Assembly: GCF_003667525.1 (NCBI RefSeq)
Contig: NZ_RCUW01000003.1
Span: 1-64,000 of the forward strand
Length of the DNA stretch: 64,000 nucleotides
Source: Mycetocola_B reblochoni
Lineage (GTDB): Bacteria; Actinomycetota; Actinomycetes; Actinomycetales; Microbacteriaceae
Reading direction: 5' to 3'
Position 1 is the first letter of the stretch; every line of letters starts with the position of its first letter. Positions 8,996 through 17,091 of the stretch are shown piece by piece. A program made the position numbers and the translations under genes. The notes beneath the pieces were generated by a model. That model saw only the letters and a list, made by a program, of their open reading frames with translations. It made no database searches and had not been told where the DNA came from.

Positions 8996-10000
8996 TTGAC
9001 CACACCACGACTGACCCAGTCCACCGGCCCCCAGTTCACGCGCATCCTCGGCCTCGGCGCCGCGCGCGGCGAGCACGCAGTGCCGAACGCCGACATCATC
9101 GAGCCGATCAACTCCTCCGACGAGTGGATCCGGCAGCGCACCGGTGTCATCACCCGCGCCCGTGCCGGTGCGGAGGTGCACGCCGTCGACCTGGCGACCA
9201 CCGCCTCGCTCGAGGCGATCGAACGCTCCGGCATCCCGGCCGAGCGGATCGGCGCCGTGATCGTGGCCACCATCAGCAACACGGTGCAGACCCCCTCAAT
9301 GGCCGCGCTCCTCGCCGATCGGGTGGGGGCCAACCCGGCCGCGGCCTATGACATCTCCGCCGCCTGCGCCGGGTACACCTACGGGATCGCCCAGGCCGAC
9401 GCACTCGTCAGGGCGGGCGTCGCCGAGTACGTCCTCGTCGTCGGCGCCGAGAAGCTCTCCGACATCATCGACCCCACCGACCGCACCATCTCGTTCCTGC
9501 TCGGCGACGGTGCGGGCGCCGCTGTCGTCGGCCCGAGCCAGACCCCCGGCATCTCGGTCTCCTCCCTCGGCTCCGACGGCTCCAAGTGGGACACGATCGG
9601 AATGACGGCCACCTTCGACCAGTGGCGCGCGGGCGACGTCGACGCGCCGACGATCCGCCAGGAGGGCCAGACGGTCTTCCGCTGGGCGGTGTGGGAGATG
9701 GCCAAGGTGGCGAAGGCCACGCTCGAGGCCGCGGGGGTGCAGCCGGAGGACCTGGCCGCGTTCATCCCCCACCAGGCGAACATGCGCATCGTCGACGAGT
9801 TCGCCAAGCAGCTCAAGCTGCCCGACACCGTGGCGATCGCTCGCGACATCGCCGACACCGGCAACACCTCCGCGGCGTCGATCCCGCTCGCCGCGCATCG
9901 TCTGCTCGCCGAACACCCGGAGCTCTCCGGCGGCCTCGCGCTCCAGATCGGCTTCGGCGCCGGCCTGGTCTACGGCGCGCAGGTCGTCGTCCTCCCGTAA
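8996..10000 (+). CDS. fabH: Beta-ketoacyl-ACP synthase III
   Basis: This 334-residue condensing enzyme joins an acyl-CoA primer to malonyl-ACP and starts fatty-acid chains; in actinobacteria it often selects branched-chain primers. The catalytic triad is visible as Cys124 (SAACAG), His259 (FIPHQAN) and Asn290 (DTGNTS). TTG at 8996 is the only sensible start: it is 11 bp after the fabD stop and gives the expected length. The gene is co-directional with fabD and acpP. Branched primer preference cannot be decided from sequence alone. Confidence 0.95.
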   Translation: MTTPRLTQSTGPQFTRILGLGAARGEHAVPNADIIEPINSSDEWIRQRTGVITRARAGAEVHAVDLATTASLEAIERSGIPAERIGAVIVATISNTVQTPSMAALLADRVGANPAAAYDISAACAGYTYGIAQADALVRAGVAEYVLVVGAEKLSDIIDPTDRTISFLLGDGAGAAVVGPSQTPGISVSSLGSDGSKWDTIGMTATFDQWRAGDVDAPTIRQEGQTVFRWAVWEMAKVAKATLEAAGVQPEDLAAFIPHQANMRIVDEFAKQLKLPDTVAIARDIADTGNTSAASIPLAAHRLLAEHPELSGGLALQIGFGAGLVYGAQVVVLP

Positions 10001-10067
10001 ATGCACCGTCCCGCGGCCGCGCTCACCTAAACTGGGTGGCGGTCACTCGACACCCAAGGAGAAAAAA

Positions 10068-10316
10068 ATGGCACTGTCCAACGAAGAGGTCCTCGCGGGC
10101 CTGGCTGAACTGATCACCGACGAGACCGGCATCGCCGCGGACACCGTCGAGCTCGACAAGTCGTTCACCGACGACCTCGACATCGACTCGATCTCGATGA
10201 TGACCATCGTGGTCAACGCCGAGGAGAAGTTCGACGTGAAGATCCCCGACGACGAGGTCAAGAACCTCAAGACCGTGAACGACGCCGTCACCTTCATCGT
10301 GAAGGCGCAGGCCTAG
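10068..10316 (+). CDS. acpP: Acyl carrier protein
   Basis: This 82-residue acidic four-helix protein carries growing acyl chains on phosphopantetheine. The attachment site is Ser41 within DDLDIDSIS; the usual DSL is DSI here, common in actinobacterial ACPs. A strong AAGGAG precedes the ATG, in keeping with the very high expression needed for ACP. A stable hairpin in the 91-bp gap to fabF may uncouple its level from fabF. Confidence 0.97.
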   Translation: MALSNEEVLAGLAELITDETGIAADTVELDKSFTDDLDIDSISMMTIVVNAEEKFDVKIPDDEVKNLKTVNDAVTFIVKAQA

Positions 10317-10334
10317 TCACAGCCTGTATCCGCT

Positions 10335-10368
10335 GGCAGGGCTCGCTCCTCCGGAGCGAAGCCCTGCC
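10335..10368 (+). terminator. Intergenic hairpin between acpP and fabF
   Basis: GGCAGGGCTCGCTCC pairs with GGAGCGAAGCCCTGCC with a single bulge and a short loop. There is no T-tract, and fabF follows 39 bp later on the same strand, so it is more likely a partial terminator or an mRNA 3'-end stabiliser for acpP. Confidence 0.5.
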
Positions 10369-10407
10369 GGGCCGGTGACCTCCGGCCGCTAATCGAAAGA
10401 CCGTCGA

Positions 10408-11652
10408 ATGACCACCACACGCATCGTCGTCACCGGTATCGGTGCGACCACCCCGCTCGGCGGCACCGCCGCGGAGAGCTGGACCAATCTTCTTGCCGGC
10501 GCCTCGGGCGCCCGCACCCTCGAGCACGACTGGGTCGCCCAGTACGAGGTCCCCGTCACCTTCGCCGCCTCCGCCGCCGTTCCCGCGGCCGACGTCCTCG
10601 AGCGTCGCGAGGTCAAGCGCCTCGACCCGTCCAGCCAGTTCGCGCTCATCGCCGCCCGTGAGGCCTGGGCCGATGCGGGAGCTCCGGGCGTCGAGCCCGA
10701 GCGTCTGCTCGTCGACTGGGCGACGGGCATCGGAGGCGTCTGGACCCTGCTCGACGCCTGGGACACCCTCAGGGAGCGCGGCCCCCGGCGCGTGCTGCCG
10801 ATGACGGTCCCCATGCTCATGCCGAACGGCCCGGCGGCCGCGATCGGCATGGACCTTGGCGCCAGGGGCGGCGAGCGGACCGTCGTCTCGGCGTGTGCCT
10901 CGAGCACGGAGTCGATCGCGAACGCCTACGACCACCTGCAGGCCGGCCTGGCCGACGTCGTCGTCGCGGGCGGTTCCGAGGCCGCGATCCACGCGCTCCC
11001 CGTCTCCGCGTTCGCCGCCATGCAGGCGCTGTCGAAGCGCAACGACGAGCCCGCGACCGCGTCCCGCCCCTATGACGTGTCGAGGGACGGCTTCGTCCTC
11101 GGCGAGGGCGCGGCCGCCCTCGTCCTCGAAACACTGGAGCACGCGCAGGCGCGCGGTGCCCGGATCTACGCCGAGGTCGTCGGCGGCGCCGTCACCAGCG
11201 ACGCGTACCACATCACCGCTCCGGACCCGGAGGGCTCTGCCGCGGCGCGAGCGATGATCACCGCCGTCGAGAACTCGGGCGCCTCGCTCGACGACGTGGC
11301 ACACATCAACGCCCACGCAACGTCCACGCCGGTCGGCGACATCGCCGAGTACAACGCGCTCCGACGTGTGTTCGGCGAGCGACTCGGCAGCATCCCCGTG
11401 TCGGCGACGAAGGCGTCTACCGGGCACCTGCTCGGCGGTGCGGGAGCGATCGAGGCGCTTTTCACGGTCAAGGCGCTGCACGAGCGCGTCGCCCCCCCGA
11501 CGATCAACCTCGTCGAGCAGGACCCCGAGATCCCGCTCGATGTGGTGACGGAGCCGCGGCCGCTCGGCGACGGTCCGCTGCTGGCGATCAGCAACTCGTT
11601 CGGTTTCGGCGGCCACAACGCCGTCGCCGCATTCCGCACCTTCGAGGACTGA
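10408..11652 (+). CDS. fabF: Beta-ketoacyl-ACP synthase II
   Basis: This 414-residue elongating condensing enzyme extends acyl-ACP with malonyl-ACP. The catalytic Cys163 (SACASS), His303 (NAHATSTPVGD), Lys335 and His340 (ATKASTGH) are all present, as is the C-terminal SNSFGFGGHN loop. It closes the fasR-fabD-fabH-acpP-fabF run typical of actinobacteria. A perfect palindromic terminator follows 20 bp after the stop. FabB/FabF assignment rests on context and length. Confidence 0.95.
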   Translation: MTTTRIVVTGIGATTPLGGTAAESWTNLLAGASGARTLEHDWVAQYEVPVTFAASAAVPAADVLERREVKRLDPSSQFALIAAREAWADAGAPGVEPERLLVDWATGIGGVWTLLDAWDTLRERGPRRVLPMTVPMLMPNGPAAAIGMDLGARGGERTVVSACASSTESIANAYDHLQAGLADVVVAGGSEAAIHALPVSAFAAMQALSKRNDEPATASRPYDVSRDGFVLGEGAAALVLETLEHAQARGARIYAEVVGGAVTSDAYHITAPDPEGSAAARAMITAVENSGASLDDVAHINAHATSTPVGDIAEYNALRRVFGERLGSIPVSATKASTGHLLGGAGAIEALFTVKALHERVAPPTINLVEQDPEIPLDVVTEPRPLGDGPLLAISNSFGFGGHNAVAAFRTFED

Positions 11653-11672
11653 ACCACCTCCCCTCCGCACGA

Positions 11673-11706
11673 AGCAGGGCCCGGGTCGATCGACCCGGGC
11701 CCTGCT
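11673..11706. terminator. Palindromic terminator between fabF and the DUF3145 gene
   Basis: A 34-bp perfect palindrome (half-site AGCAGGGCCCGGGTCGA) lies between two convergent genes, so it can end transcripts from both sides. Confidence 0.75.
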
Positions 11707-11787
11707 GTTCCTCGCGATCGTCCGTTTCGTCCGACGCAGCACCGGGGAGGACACCGACACCGCAGGCCGCCACGGACGACCGTGGCT

Positions 11788-12291
11788 TCAGCCGACCTGG
11801 TGCAGCCAGACGACGGGGTTGGGGCCGCTGGCCTGACGGAACGGCTCCAGTTCGTCGTCCCAGGCCTGCCCGAGAGCCAGCGACAGCTCCCTGGTCAGCT
11901 CGAACGCCCCGCTGTGGCGTCCGGCGGCCATGGCGCTGCGGATCCGGTCCTCGGGGACGACGATGTTGCCCGCGGTGTCGGTCTGGGCGTGGAAGATCCC
12001 GAGGTCGGGGGTGTGCATCCAGCGCGCGCCGTCGACGCCCTCGCTCGGCTCCTCGACGACCTCGTACCTGAGGTGCTCCCAGCCGCGGAGCGCCGAGGCG
12101 ATGGCGGCGCCGTCACCAGCCCTGCCCTGCCACGCGGCCTCGCCGCGAACCGTGTTGGGCATGATCTTCTGCGCCTCCCAGCTGAAGCTGAGCGCGCTCC
12201 CCAGACCGCGCCCCGCGGCCCACTCGACGTGGGGCGCGAGCGCCCTCGGTGCTGAGTGGATCAGGATCCACCCGCGTCCGACTGCCACCAT
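11788..12291 (-). CDS. DUF3145 family protein
   Basis: This 167-residue protein of unknown function belongs, by pattern, to the actinobacterial DUF3145 family (WILIHSAPRALAPHVEWA, a GIFHAQTD segment and a WDDELEPFRQ region). Genes of this family are regularly found beside the fab cluster, as here, which hints at a role in lipid synthesis or its control; no catalytic motif is recognisable. It has no signal peptide or membrane segment. The ATG is preceded by GGAGG at 5 nt. It converges on fabF. Confidence 0.8.
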   Translation of the reverse strand: MVAVGRGWILIHSAPRALAPHVEWAAGRGLGSALSFSWEAQKIMPNTVRGEAAWQGRAGDGAAIASALRGWEHLRYEVVEEPSEGVDGARWMHTPDLGIFHAQTDTAGNIVVPEDRIRSAMAAGRHSGAFELTRELSLALGQAWDDELEPFRQASGPNPVVWLHQVG

Positions 12292-12591
12292 CGTGTCCTC
12301 CGATCATCAGGTGCGTCTTCCCCAACGTCCTGATCCGGTGCCGACTGCGGCGTGCGGTGCTGTTCGATTGACGGGCTCACGGCCCTCGCGATCATTGTCA
12401 CCCGGGAACAGCGACGGCACAAGCACCGCCACGCGCGGATTTCACGCAGCCGTGAACCGCGAGCCCATCGCCGGGGCAGGGCGAACCGAGCGAGACACCG
12501 ATCCGCCCGAAGCCGCAGACATCGGTTGGCCGGAGACATCGGACGGCCGGAGACGAGTGCCAGACGCGGGAGCCGTGCCGGGCCTCGTGGA
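12292..12591. other. 300-bp gap with a palindrome and a 17-bp direct repeat
   Basis: No gene is visible. The stretch holds TTCACGCAGCCGTGAA (12441-12456, 6-bp arms) and two adjacent 17-bp copies, one substitution pair apart, at 12518-12534 and 12535-12551. It must contain the promoter of the DUF3145 gene; neither repeat can be assigned to a known regulator. Confidence 0.5.
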
Positions 12592-13650
12592 TCAGCTGTC
12601 GCTCAGCCTGCCCGGCTCCACGATCGTCTTCAGCGAGCTCTCCCGCGTGCTCTCCGACAGCGCCGCCTCAACCTCGTCGAGGGCGAAACGCCCCGTGACC
12701 AGGCTGTCCAGGTCGACGGCCCCCGACTCGACGAGCGCGATCGCGAGCGGCCAGGTGTTCGTGTAACGGAACACCCCGGTGACGAGGAGCTCCTTGTTCT
12801 GAATCAGGTGGACCGGAAGGGCGGGGTCGTCCGCACCCATTCCGACGAGCACGGCGGTCCCCGCCGGACGCAGGGCCGCGAGCCCCTGACGGATCGCCGG
12901 TGCCGCCCCGGAGGCCTCAATGAAGGCGTCGACGCCGAGGCTCTCGATGGGGTCGACCCGCGGGTCGAGTGCCTGCGTCGCACCGAGGCGGAGCGCCTGC
13001 GCCCTGCGGACCTCGCTCAGGTCGCTGACGACCACCTCGAGCGCGCCGAAGGCCCGTGCGACCTGCGCGCAGATGACGCCGATCGGCCCGGCGCCGGTGA
13101 TCAAGACTCGGGACCCCGCGGTGATCCCCGCTTTCCGTGCCGCGTGGATACCGACCGAGAGCGGCTCCATGAGCGCGGCGGCGTCATTGCTGACGCTGTC
13201 GGGCACCCGGTGCGCGAAGTGCGACTGGATGAGCACGTACTCGGCGAACGCCCCATCGATCGGAGGCGTCGCGTAGAACTCCATCGCCGGATCCAGGTTG
13301 TAGTGGCCGGCCAGGGTCTCGGCGGAGTCGCCCCGCGGCCGCTGCGGCTCGATCGACACGCGCTCGCCCACCCGGGAGGCCTCGACGGCCGAACCCACCT
13401 GCACGATGGCCCCTCCCGCCTCGTGGCCGAGCACGAGCGGGCTCTCGACGACGAAGTCGCCGATCCGGCCGTGCTGGTAGTAGTGCACGTCGGAGCCGCA
13501 GACCCCGACGGAGCCGACCCGGACGAGCACCTCGTCCGCGGCGGGCGAGGGTGTCGGACGGGACTCGACGGACACCGATCCGGGGGCACTGAGCACGCTC
13601 GCCCTCATCTGCTTGGGGAGTCCTGACGGGCGGGTGACGGGTGATGACAT
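12592..13650 (-). CDS. Zinc-dependent alcohol/polyol dehydrogenase (sorbitol dehydrogenase-like)
   Basis: This 352-residue MDR-superfamily enzyme should oxidise a polyol or secondary alcohol with NAD(P). Catalytic zinc ligands are seen as Cys51 (GVCGSDVHYYQHG) and His76-Glu77 (GHEAGG); the Rossmann motif is ITGAGPIGVI. The FYATPPIDGAFAEYV segment is typical of sorbitol/xylitol dehydrogenases. Unusually, the lobe that normally carries four structural-zinc cysteines reads PRGDSAETLAGHYNLD and has none. The ATG is chosen for its AGAGAGG 8 nt upstream. It stands alone, so its substrate is not shown by context. Confidence 0.85.
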   Translation of the reverse strand: MSSPVTRPSGLPKQMRASVLSAPGSVSVESRPTPSPAADEVLVRVGSVGVCGSDVHYYQHGRIGDFVVESPLVLGHEAGGAIVQVGSAVEASRVGERVSIEPQRPRGDSAETLAGHYNLDPAMEFYATPPIDGAFAEYVLIQSHFAHRVPDSVSNDAAALMEPLSVGIHAARKAGITAGSRVLITGAGPIGVICAQVARAFGALEVVVSDLSEVRRAQALRLGATQALDPRVDPIESLGVDAFIEASGAAPAIRQGLAALRPAGTAVLVGMGADDPALPVHLIQNKELLVTGVFRYTNTWPLAIALVESGAVDLDSLVTGRFALDEVEAALSESTRESSLKTIVEPGRLSDS

Positions 13651-13881
13651 GGGTGAATCCTCTCTACGTGCGGCGCACCGCGCCGCTGCGGTGGGATGAG
13701 GAGGGAGGTCGACTGCTGCGCCGAGCGTATCGTCGCACGGGCCCCCGCGACAAGCGCGGGTGCGATGCCCGTGCGTCCACCCGCCTGCACGGGCACCCCG
13801 CTGCGCGCCGGAACACGGGGGCACGGCCGACGGCCGCGGTGGCGGGCACGCCGATCCGCGACCGTGCCGAGGCGACGGGGA

Positions 13882-13958
13882 TGGTGGGGCGTGCGGGGCT
13901 TGAACCCGCGACCGACGGATTATGAGTCCGCTGCTCTAACCGGCTGAGCTAACGCCCC
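13882..13958 (-). tRNA. tRNA with CAT anticodon (Ile2 or elongator Met)
   Basis: A 77-nt cloverleaf with encoded CCA: acceptor GGGGCGT paired with ACGCCCC, D stem GCTC/GAGC, anticodon loop CTCATAA, T loop TTCAAGC. The CGGTC variable region resembles tRNA-Ile2, whose C34 is modified to lysidine, more than elongator Met; the identity remains uncertain. Confidence 0.9.
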
Positions 13959-14019
13959 CGATGGGTCGCCGTCGGCGGCGCCCACGCCTACGATACCCGC
14001 CCGCGGGCGGCGAACCGAG

Positions 14020-15366
14020 CTACTCGGGCACGTCCTCGCCGCGGTACAGGGCCTCGAAGGTACTCAGGGTGCGCTGGATGTCGTGGGCGGCGACGATCTC
14101 GAGGGAGCCATTCTTCATCCGTCGCAGCTCCTCGTCATCCGAGGTGAGCACCGTGCTCAGTCGCTCAGCCAGCTCGGCGACGTCGCCCGGCTCGAACAGG
14201 TAGCCGTTGACGCCGTCGTGGACGAGGTGGGGCAGCGCCATCGCGTTGGCGGCCACGACGGGCAGCGCGGAGGCCATGGCCTCCATCGTCACGATCGACT
14301 GCAGCTCCGCGACCGAGGGCATGGCGAGGACGGTCGACCGCGTGTACGCCTGGCGCAGCTCCTCGTCGGTGACGTAGCCGGTGAACACGACCCTGTCACC
14401 GAGGCCGAGGTGCGCCGCCAGGTTCTCCAGGTTCTTCTTCTGGTCGCCTCCGCCGACGATCTCCAGCGTCGCGCCGAGCGAGGAGGGCAGCCGCGCGAAC
14501 GCCTTGATCAGCACGTCGATCTGCTTCTCACCGGTGATCCGCCCCACGAAGAGGATGCGGTTGCTCCGCGGGCTGTCGAAGTCGGGCGTGTACATGTGCG
14601 CGTCGATGCCGCAGGAGATCGCGTGCACGCCGGTGATGCCCGCCGACGCCTCGAGGAAGTCCGCGGCCTTCTGGGTCGGGGTGGTCACCGCGGAGGCGAT
14701 GTCGAGGATCGGGCGCGCGCCCTTCCAGAAGATCTCGACGGCCTTGCGCCGCACCGCCTTGGGAAGCAGCGTGAACTCGAGCATGTTCTCCGGCATGACG
14801 TGGTTCGTCGCGACCACCCGGATGCCGCGCTTCTGCGCCTCACGGCTCAGCCCCCGCCCGATCACGATGAAGGACTGCGAGTGCACCACGTCCGGCTTGA
14901 CCTCGTCGAGGATCCGGGCGGAGTTGCGCCTGATCCGCCAGGGCAGGGCGAAGCGCAGCCAGTCGTGCGGGTACCAGCGCCAGCTCTTCAGCCGGTGCAG
15001 TGTCATCGTCTGCCCCTCGTGCCGCTCGGGCCACGTGCCGTGACGCCGCGAGGCGGCGGGTGCCACGACGTGGACGTCGTGACCGCGCTCGACGAGTCCG
15101 GCCGCGAGTCGCTCGGCGAAGCGGGCCGCGCCGTTGACGTCTGGCGCGAAGGTGTCCGCGCCGATCAGTACCCGCAGCGGCGGCCGGGACGACTCGGCTC
15201 CGGCCGAGGGGGCCGTCCCCTGAGCCGCGGTCACGGCGTCGGGGGTGGACTCGGGGCTGCTCTGGTCTCGCTTCGACAAGGTGCGGTTCGTTCCTGTTCT
15301 GATCGCGGGCCCGCCGAGGGGTGTGGCGGTCGTGTCCCGTCGGCGTCGTGGGTTCGGCGTCGGCAA
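14020..15366 (-). CDS. GT4-family glycosyltransferase
   Basis: This 448-residue GT-B-fold enzyme likely transfers a sugar from a nucleotide donor to a lipid or glycan on the inner membrane face. After about 65 disordered residues comes the N-terminal domain (RVLIGADTFAPDVNGAARF). The C-terminal domain has RILFVGRITGEKQIDVLI and the donor-binding EX7E motif in SVAELQSIVTMEA. The pattern resembles MgtA/PimB-like mannosyl- or glucuronosyl-glycolipid enzymes. TTG at 15366 is favoured by a TAGACT box 9 nt upstream; an internal TTG about 30 codons in (LSKRDQ) is an alternative. It lies next to the tRNA without an operon partner. Confidence 0.8.
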   Translation of the reverse strand: MPTPNPRRRRDTTATPLGGPAIRTGTNRTLSKRDQSSPESTPDAVTAAQGTAPSAGAESSRPPLRVLIGADTFAPDVNGAARFAERLAAGLVERGHDVHVVAPAASRRHGTWPERHEGQTMTLHRLKSWRWYPHDWLRFALPWRIRRNSARILDEVKPDVVHSQSFIVIGRGLSREAQKRGIRVVATNHVMPENMLEFTLLPKAVRRKAVEIFWKGARPILDIASAVTTPTQKAADFLEASAGITGVHAISCGIDAHMYTPDFDSPRSNRILFVGRITGEKQIDVLIKAFARLPSSLGATLEIVGGGDQKKNLENLAAHLGLGDRVVFTGYVTDEELRQAYTRSTVLAMPSVAELQSIVTMEAMASALPVVAANAMALPHLVHDGVNGYLFEPGDVAELAERLSTVLTSDDEELRRMKNGSLEIVAAHDIQRTLSTFEALYRGEDVPE

Positions 15367-15458
15367 ACGACCCCAAGTCTAGCCAGCGGGGAGCGACCGG
15401 ACCGGAGCGACACCGCGAGTTCCGACCGCCGAGGGAGCACGGCCCTCAGCCGCTCCGG

Positions 15459-16382
15459 CTAATTTCGTACCTGCGGATGATGCCGCGCGAGCTGGAAGAC
15501 GCCCCACACGGCGATCGCTCCCGCGACGACGAAGCCGAGGTACGCCCAGCCGGACGCCCCCTGTGCCTCACCGAGCACGATGATGCCGATCGCGACCGCG
15601 ACCATCGGGTCGATGACCGTGAGCCCGGCGATCACCAGGTCGGGCGGGCCGGACGAGTAGGCGTTCTGCACGAAGTAGGCGCCGATGCCCGTGGCGGCGA
15701 GGAGCCCGACCAGGCAGAGCACGGTCAGGCCGTCGACGTTGCCGTGCTGGAACCGGTTGATGATGACCTTCGCGAGCGTGGCGACGAAACCGTAGATGGA
15801 GCCGGCGGCGATGATGTAGAACACCGCCTTCGAGCGGTCCCTCATCATGACGAAGCCGGTGATGGCGAGCACGAGCACGACCGCGAGGATCACGAGCACG
15901 GTGAGGAGCTGGCGATCCGAGATCTGCTTCTCGCCGCCGGCGAGCCACGCGATGACGACGAACAGCGCGACACCGCCCGCGCACGCACCGATGGCGATCT
16001 TCGACGCGCGGTTCAATGTCACCCGGGCGACCCGGGAGTTCAGCACGGCGGTGACGACGAGGGCGACCGCGCCGAGGGGCTGCACGAGGATCAGCGGGGA
16101 GAACGACAGCGCGCTCAGCTGCAGCACGATCGCCAGCCCGAGCATCAGCGTGCCGGCCACCCACGATGGCCGCTTCAGCAGCGAGAGCAGCTGTGAGCCG
16201 TTCAGCCCCGTGACCGCGTTCTGGGAGCGCGCCTCGACCTTGGCGACGCCCCTGTGCTGGTACTGCGCCCCGAACGACAGCAGGACGGCGCCGGCGAGGG
16301 CGAGGGGGATGCCGATGAGCTGACTGGGGTCGCGGGTGAACTGCTCGGTCAGGTCGGTCAGGTCGTTGTCAGCGAGGAGCAC
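15459..16382 (-). CDS. DMT-superfamily transporter
   Basis: This 307-residue protein has about nine to ten hydrophobic segments starting at LIGIPLALAGAVLLSFGA, arranged as two related halves like EamA/NIPA-type drug/metabolite carriers. The segment AYFVQNAYSSGPPDLVIAGLTVIDPMVAVAIGIIVLGE is divided in the second half as in this family. The substrate is unknown. GTG at 16382 is chosen because TACTGT stands exactly 6 nt upstream, implying a leaderless mRNA. It diverges from def with only 42 bp between the start codons. Confidence 0.75.
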   Translation of the reverse strand: MLLADNDLTDLTEQFTRDPSQLIGIPLALAGAVLLSFGAQYQHRGVAKVEARSQNAVTGLNGSQLLSLLKRPSWVAGTLMLGLAIVLQLSALSFSPLILVQPLGAVALVVTAVLNSRVARVTLNRASKIAIGACAGGVALFVVIAWLAGGEKQISDRQLLTVLVILAVVLVLAITGFVMMRDRSKAVFYIIAAGSIYGFVATLAKVIINRFQHGNVDGLTVLCLVGLLAATGIGAYFVQNAYSSGPPDLVIAGLTVIDPMVAVAIGIIVLGEAQGASGWAYLGFVVAGAIAVWGVFQLARHHPQVRN

Positions 16383-16388
16383 CCTACG

Positions 16389-16417
16389 ACAGTACCCGGC
16401 GTCGCGACGGATAAGCT
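16389..16417. promoter_or_regulatory. Divergent leaderless promoters of the DMT transporter and def
   Basis: On the minus strand TACTGT (16389-16394) ends 6 nt before the transporter GTG. On the plus strand TAAGCT (16412-16417) ends 7 nt before the def ATG. Both -10 boxes lie within 29 bp, so polymerases at the two promoters must compete. Confidence 0.6.
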
Positions 16418-16424
16418 CGACGCC

Positions 16425-16988
16425 ATGGCTATTCTCCCGATCAGGATCGCGGGCGACCCCGTGCTGCACTCCCCCGCCGCCCCCGTCACCTCCTTCGACG
16501 AGTCGCTCCATGAGCTGATCTCCGACATGTTCGAGACGATGGACGCAGCACCGGGCGTCGGGCTGGCCGCGCCCCAGGTGGGTGTCGGCTTGCGACTGTT
16601 CGTGTACTCGTACCCCGACGACGACGGCATCCCGTGGCGCGGGGTCGCGATCAATCCCGAGCTGTGGATCACACCCGCCCCCGCCGTCGCCGGCGGCGAG
16701 GACGACGAGGAGGGCTGCCTGTCGTTCCCCGGCGAGCGGTACCCGCTGGTGCGCTCCGAGCACGCCCGGCTCCGTGCGGTGGACGGCGACAACTCGCCGA
16801 TCGACATCGCCGTGTCGGGGTGGAGGGCGCGCATCCTGCAGCACGAGTTCGACCACCTCGACGGCTCGCTCTACCTGGACCGGCTGGACTCGCAGTTCGA
16901 CCGCTCGGTGCTGCGCACGATGCGCAAGCGCGGCTGGGGTCGCCCCGAGCAGGCCTGGACTCCGGGGTTCGACCAGCTGGAGGGCTGA
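16425..16988 (+). CDS. def: Peptide deformylase
   Basis: This 187-residue metallo-enzyme removes the formyl group from nascent proteins. All three motifs are intact: GVGLAAPQVG (44-53), EGCLS with metal ligand Cys98, and HEFDH with ligands His140 and His144. The length is typical. The ATG has no Shine-Dalgarno sequence but a TAAGCT box 7 nt upstream, so it is probably leaderless. No fmt gene is adjacent, unlike in many bacteria. Confidence 0.95.
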   Translation: MAILPIRIAGDPVLHSPAAPVTSFDESLHELISDMFETMDAAPGVGLAAPQVGVGLRLFVYSYPDDDGIPWRGVAINPELWITPAPAVAGGEDDEEGCLSFPGERYPLVRSEHARLRAVDGDNSPIDIAVSGWRARILQHEFDHLDGSLYLDRLDSQFDRSVLRTMRKRGWGRPEQAWTPGFDQLEG

Positions 16989-17091
16989 GCGGAGACGGCA
17001 GCCCACCGCGGACGGGCCGCGCCGTCACCGGAGGACGTGGCTCCGGAGGGTCGTCGTCGGTGCGCCGCGCGGACGCGTTCCTCGATTCCTT

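Noticed and set aside
13651..13881. The gap between the dehydrogenase and the CAT tRNA as a small gene.
   Set aside because: Short open frames here have no start signal or recognisable pattern.
16989..17091. CCGGAG/CTCCGG hairpin (17028-17046) as a def terminator.
   Set aside because: Only six base pairs with a 7-nt loop and no T-tract; too weak to call.
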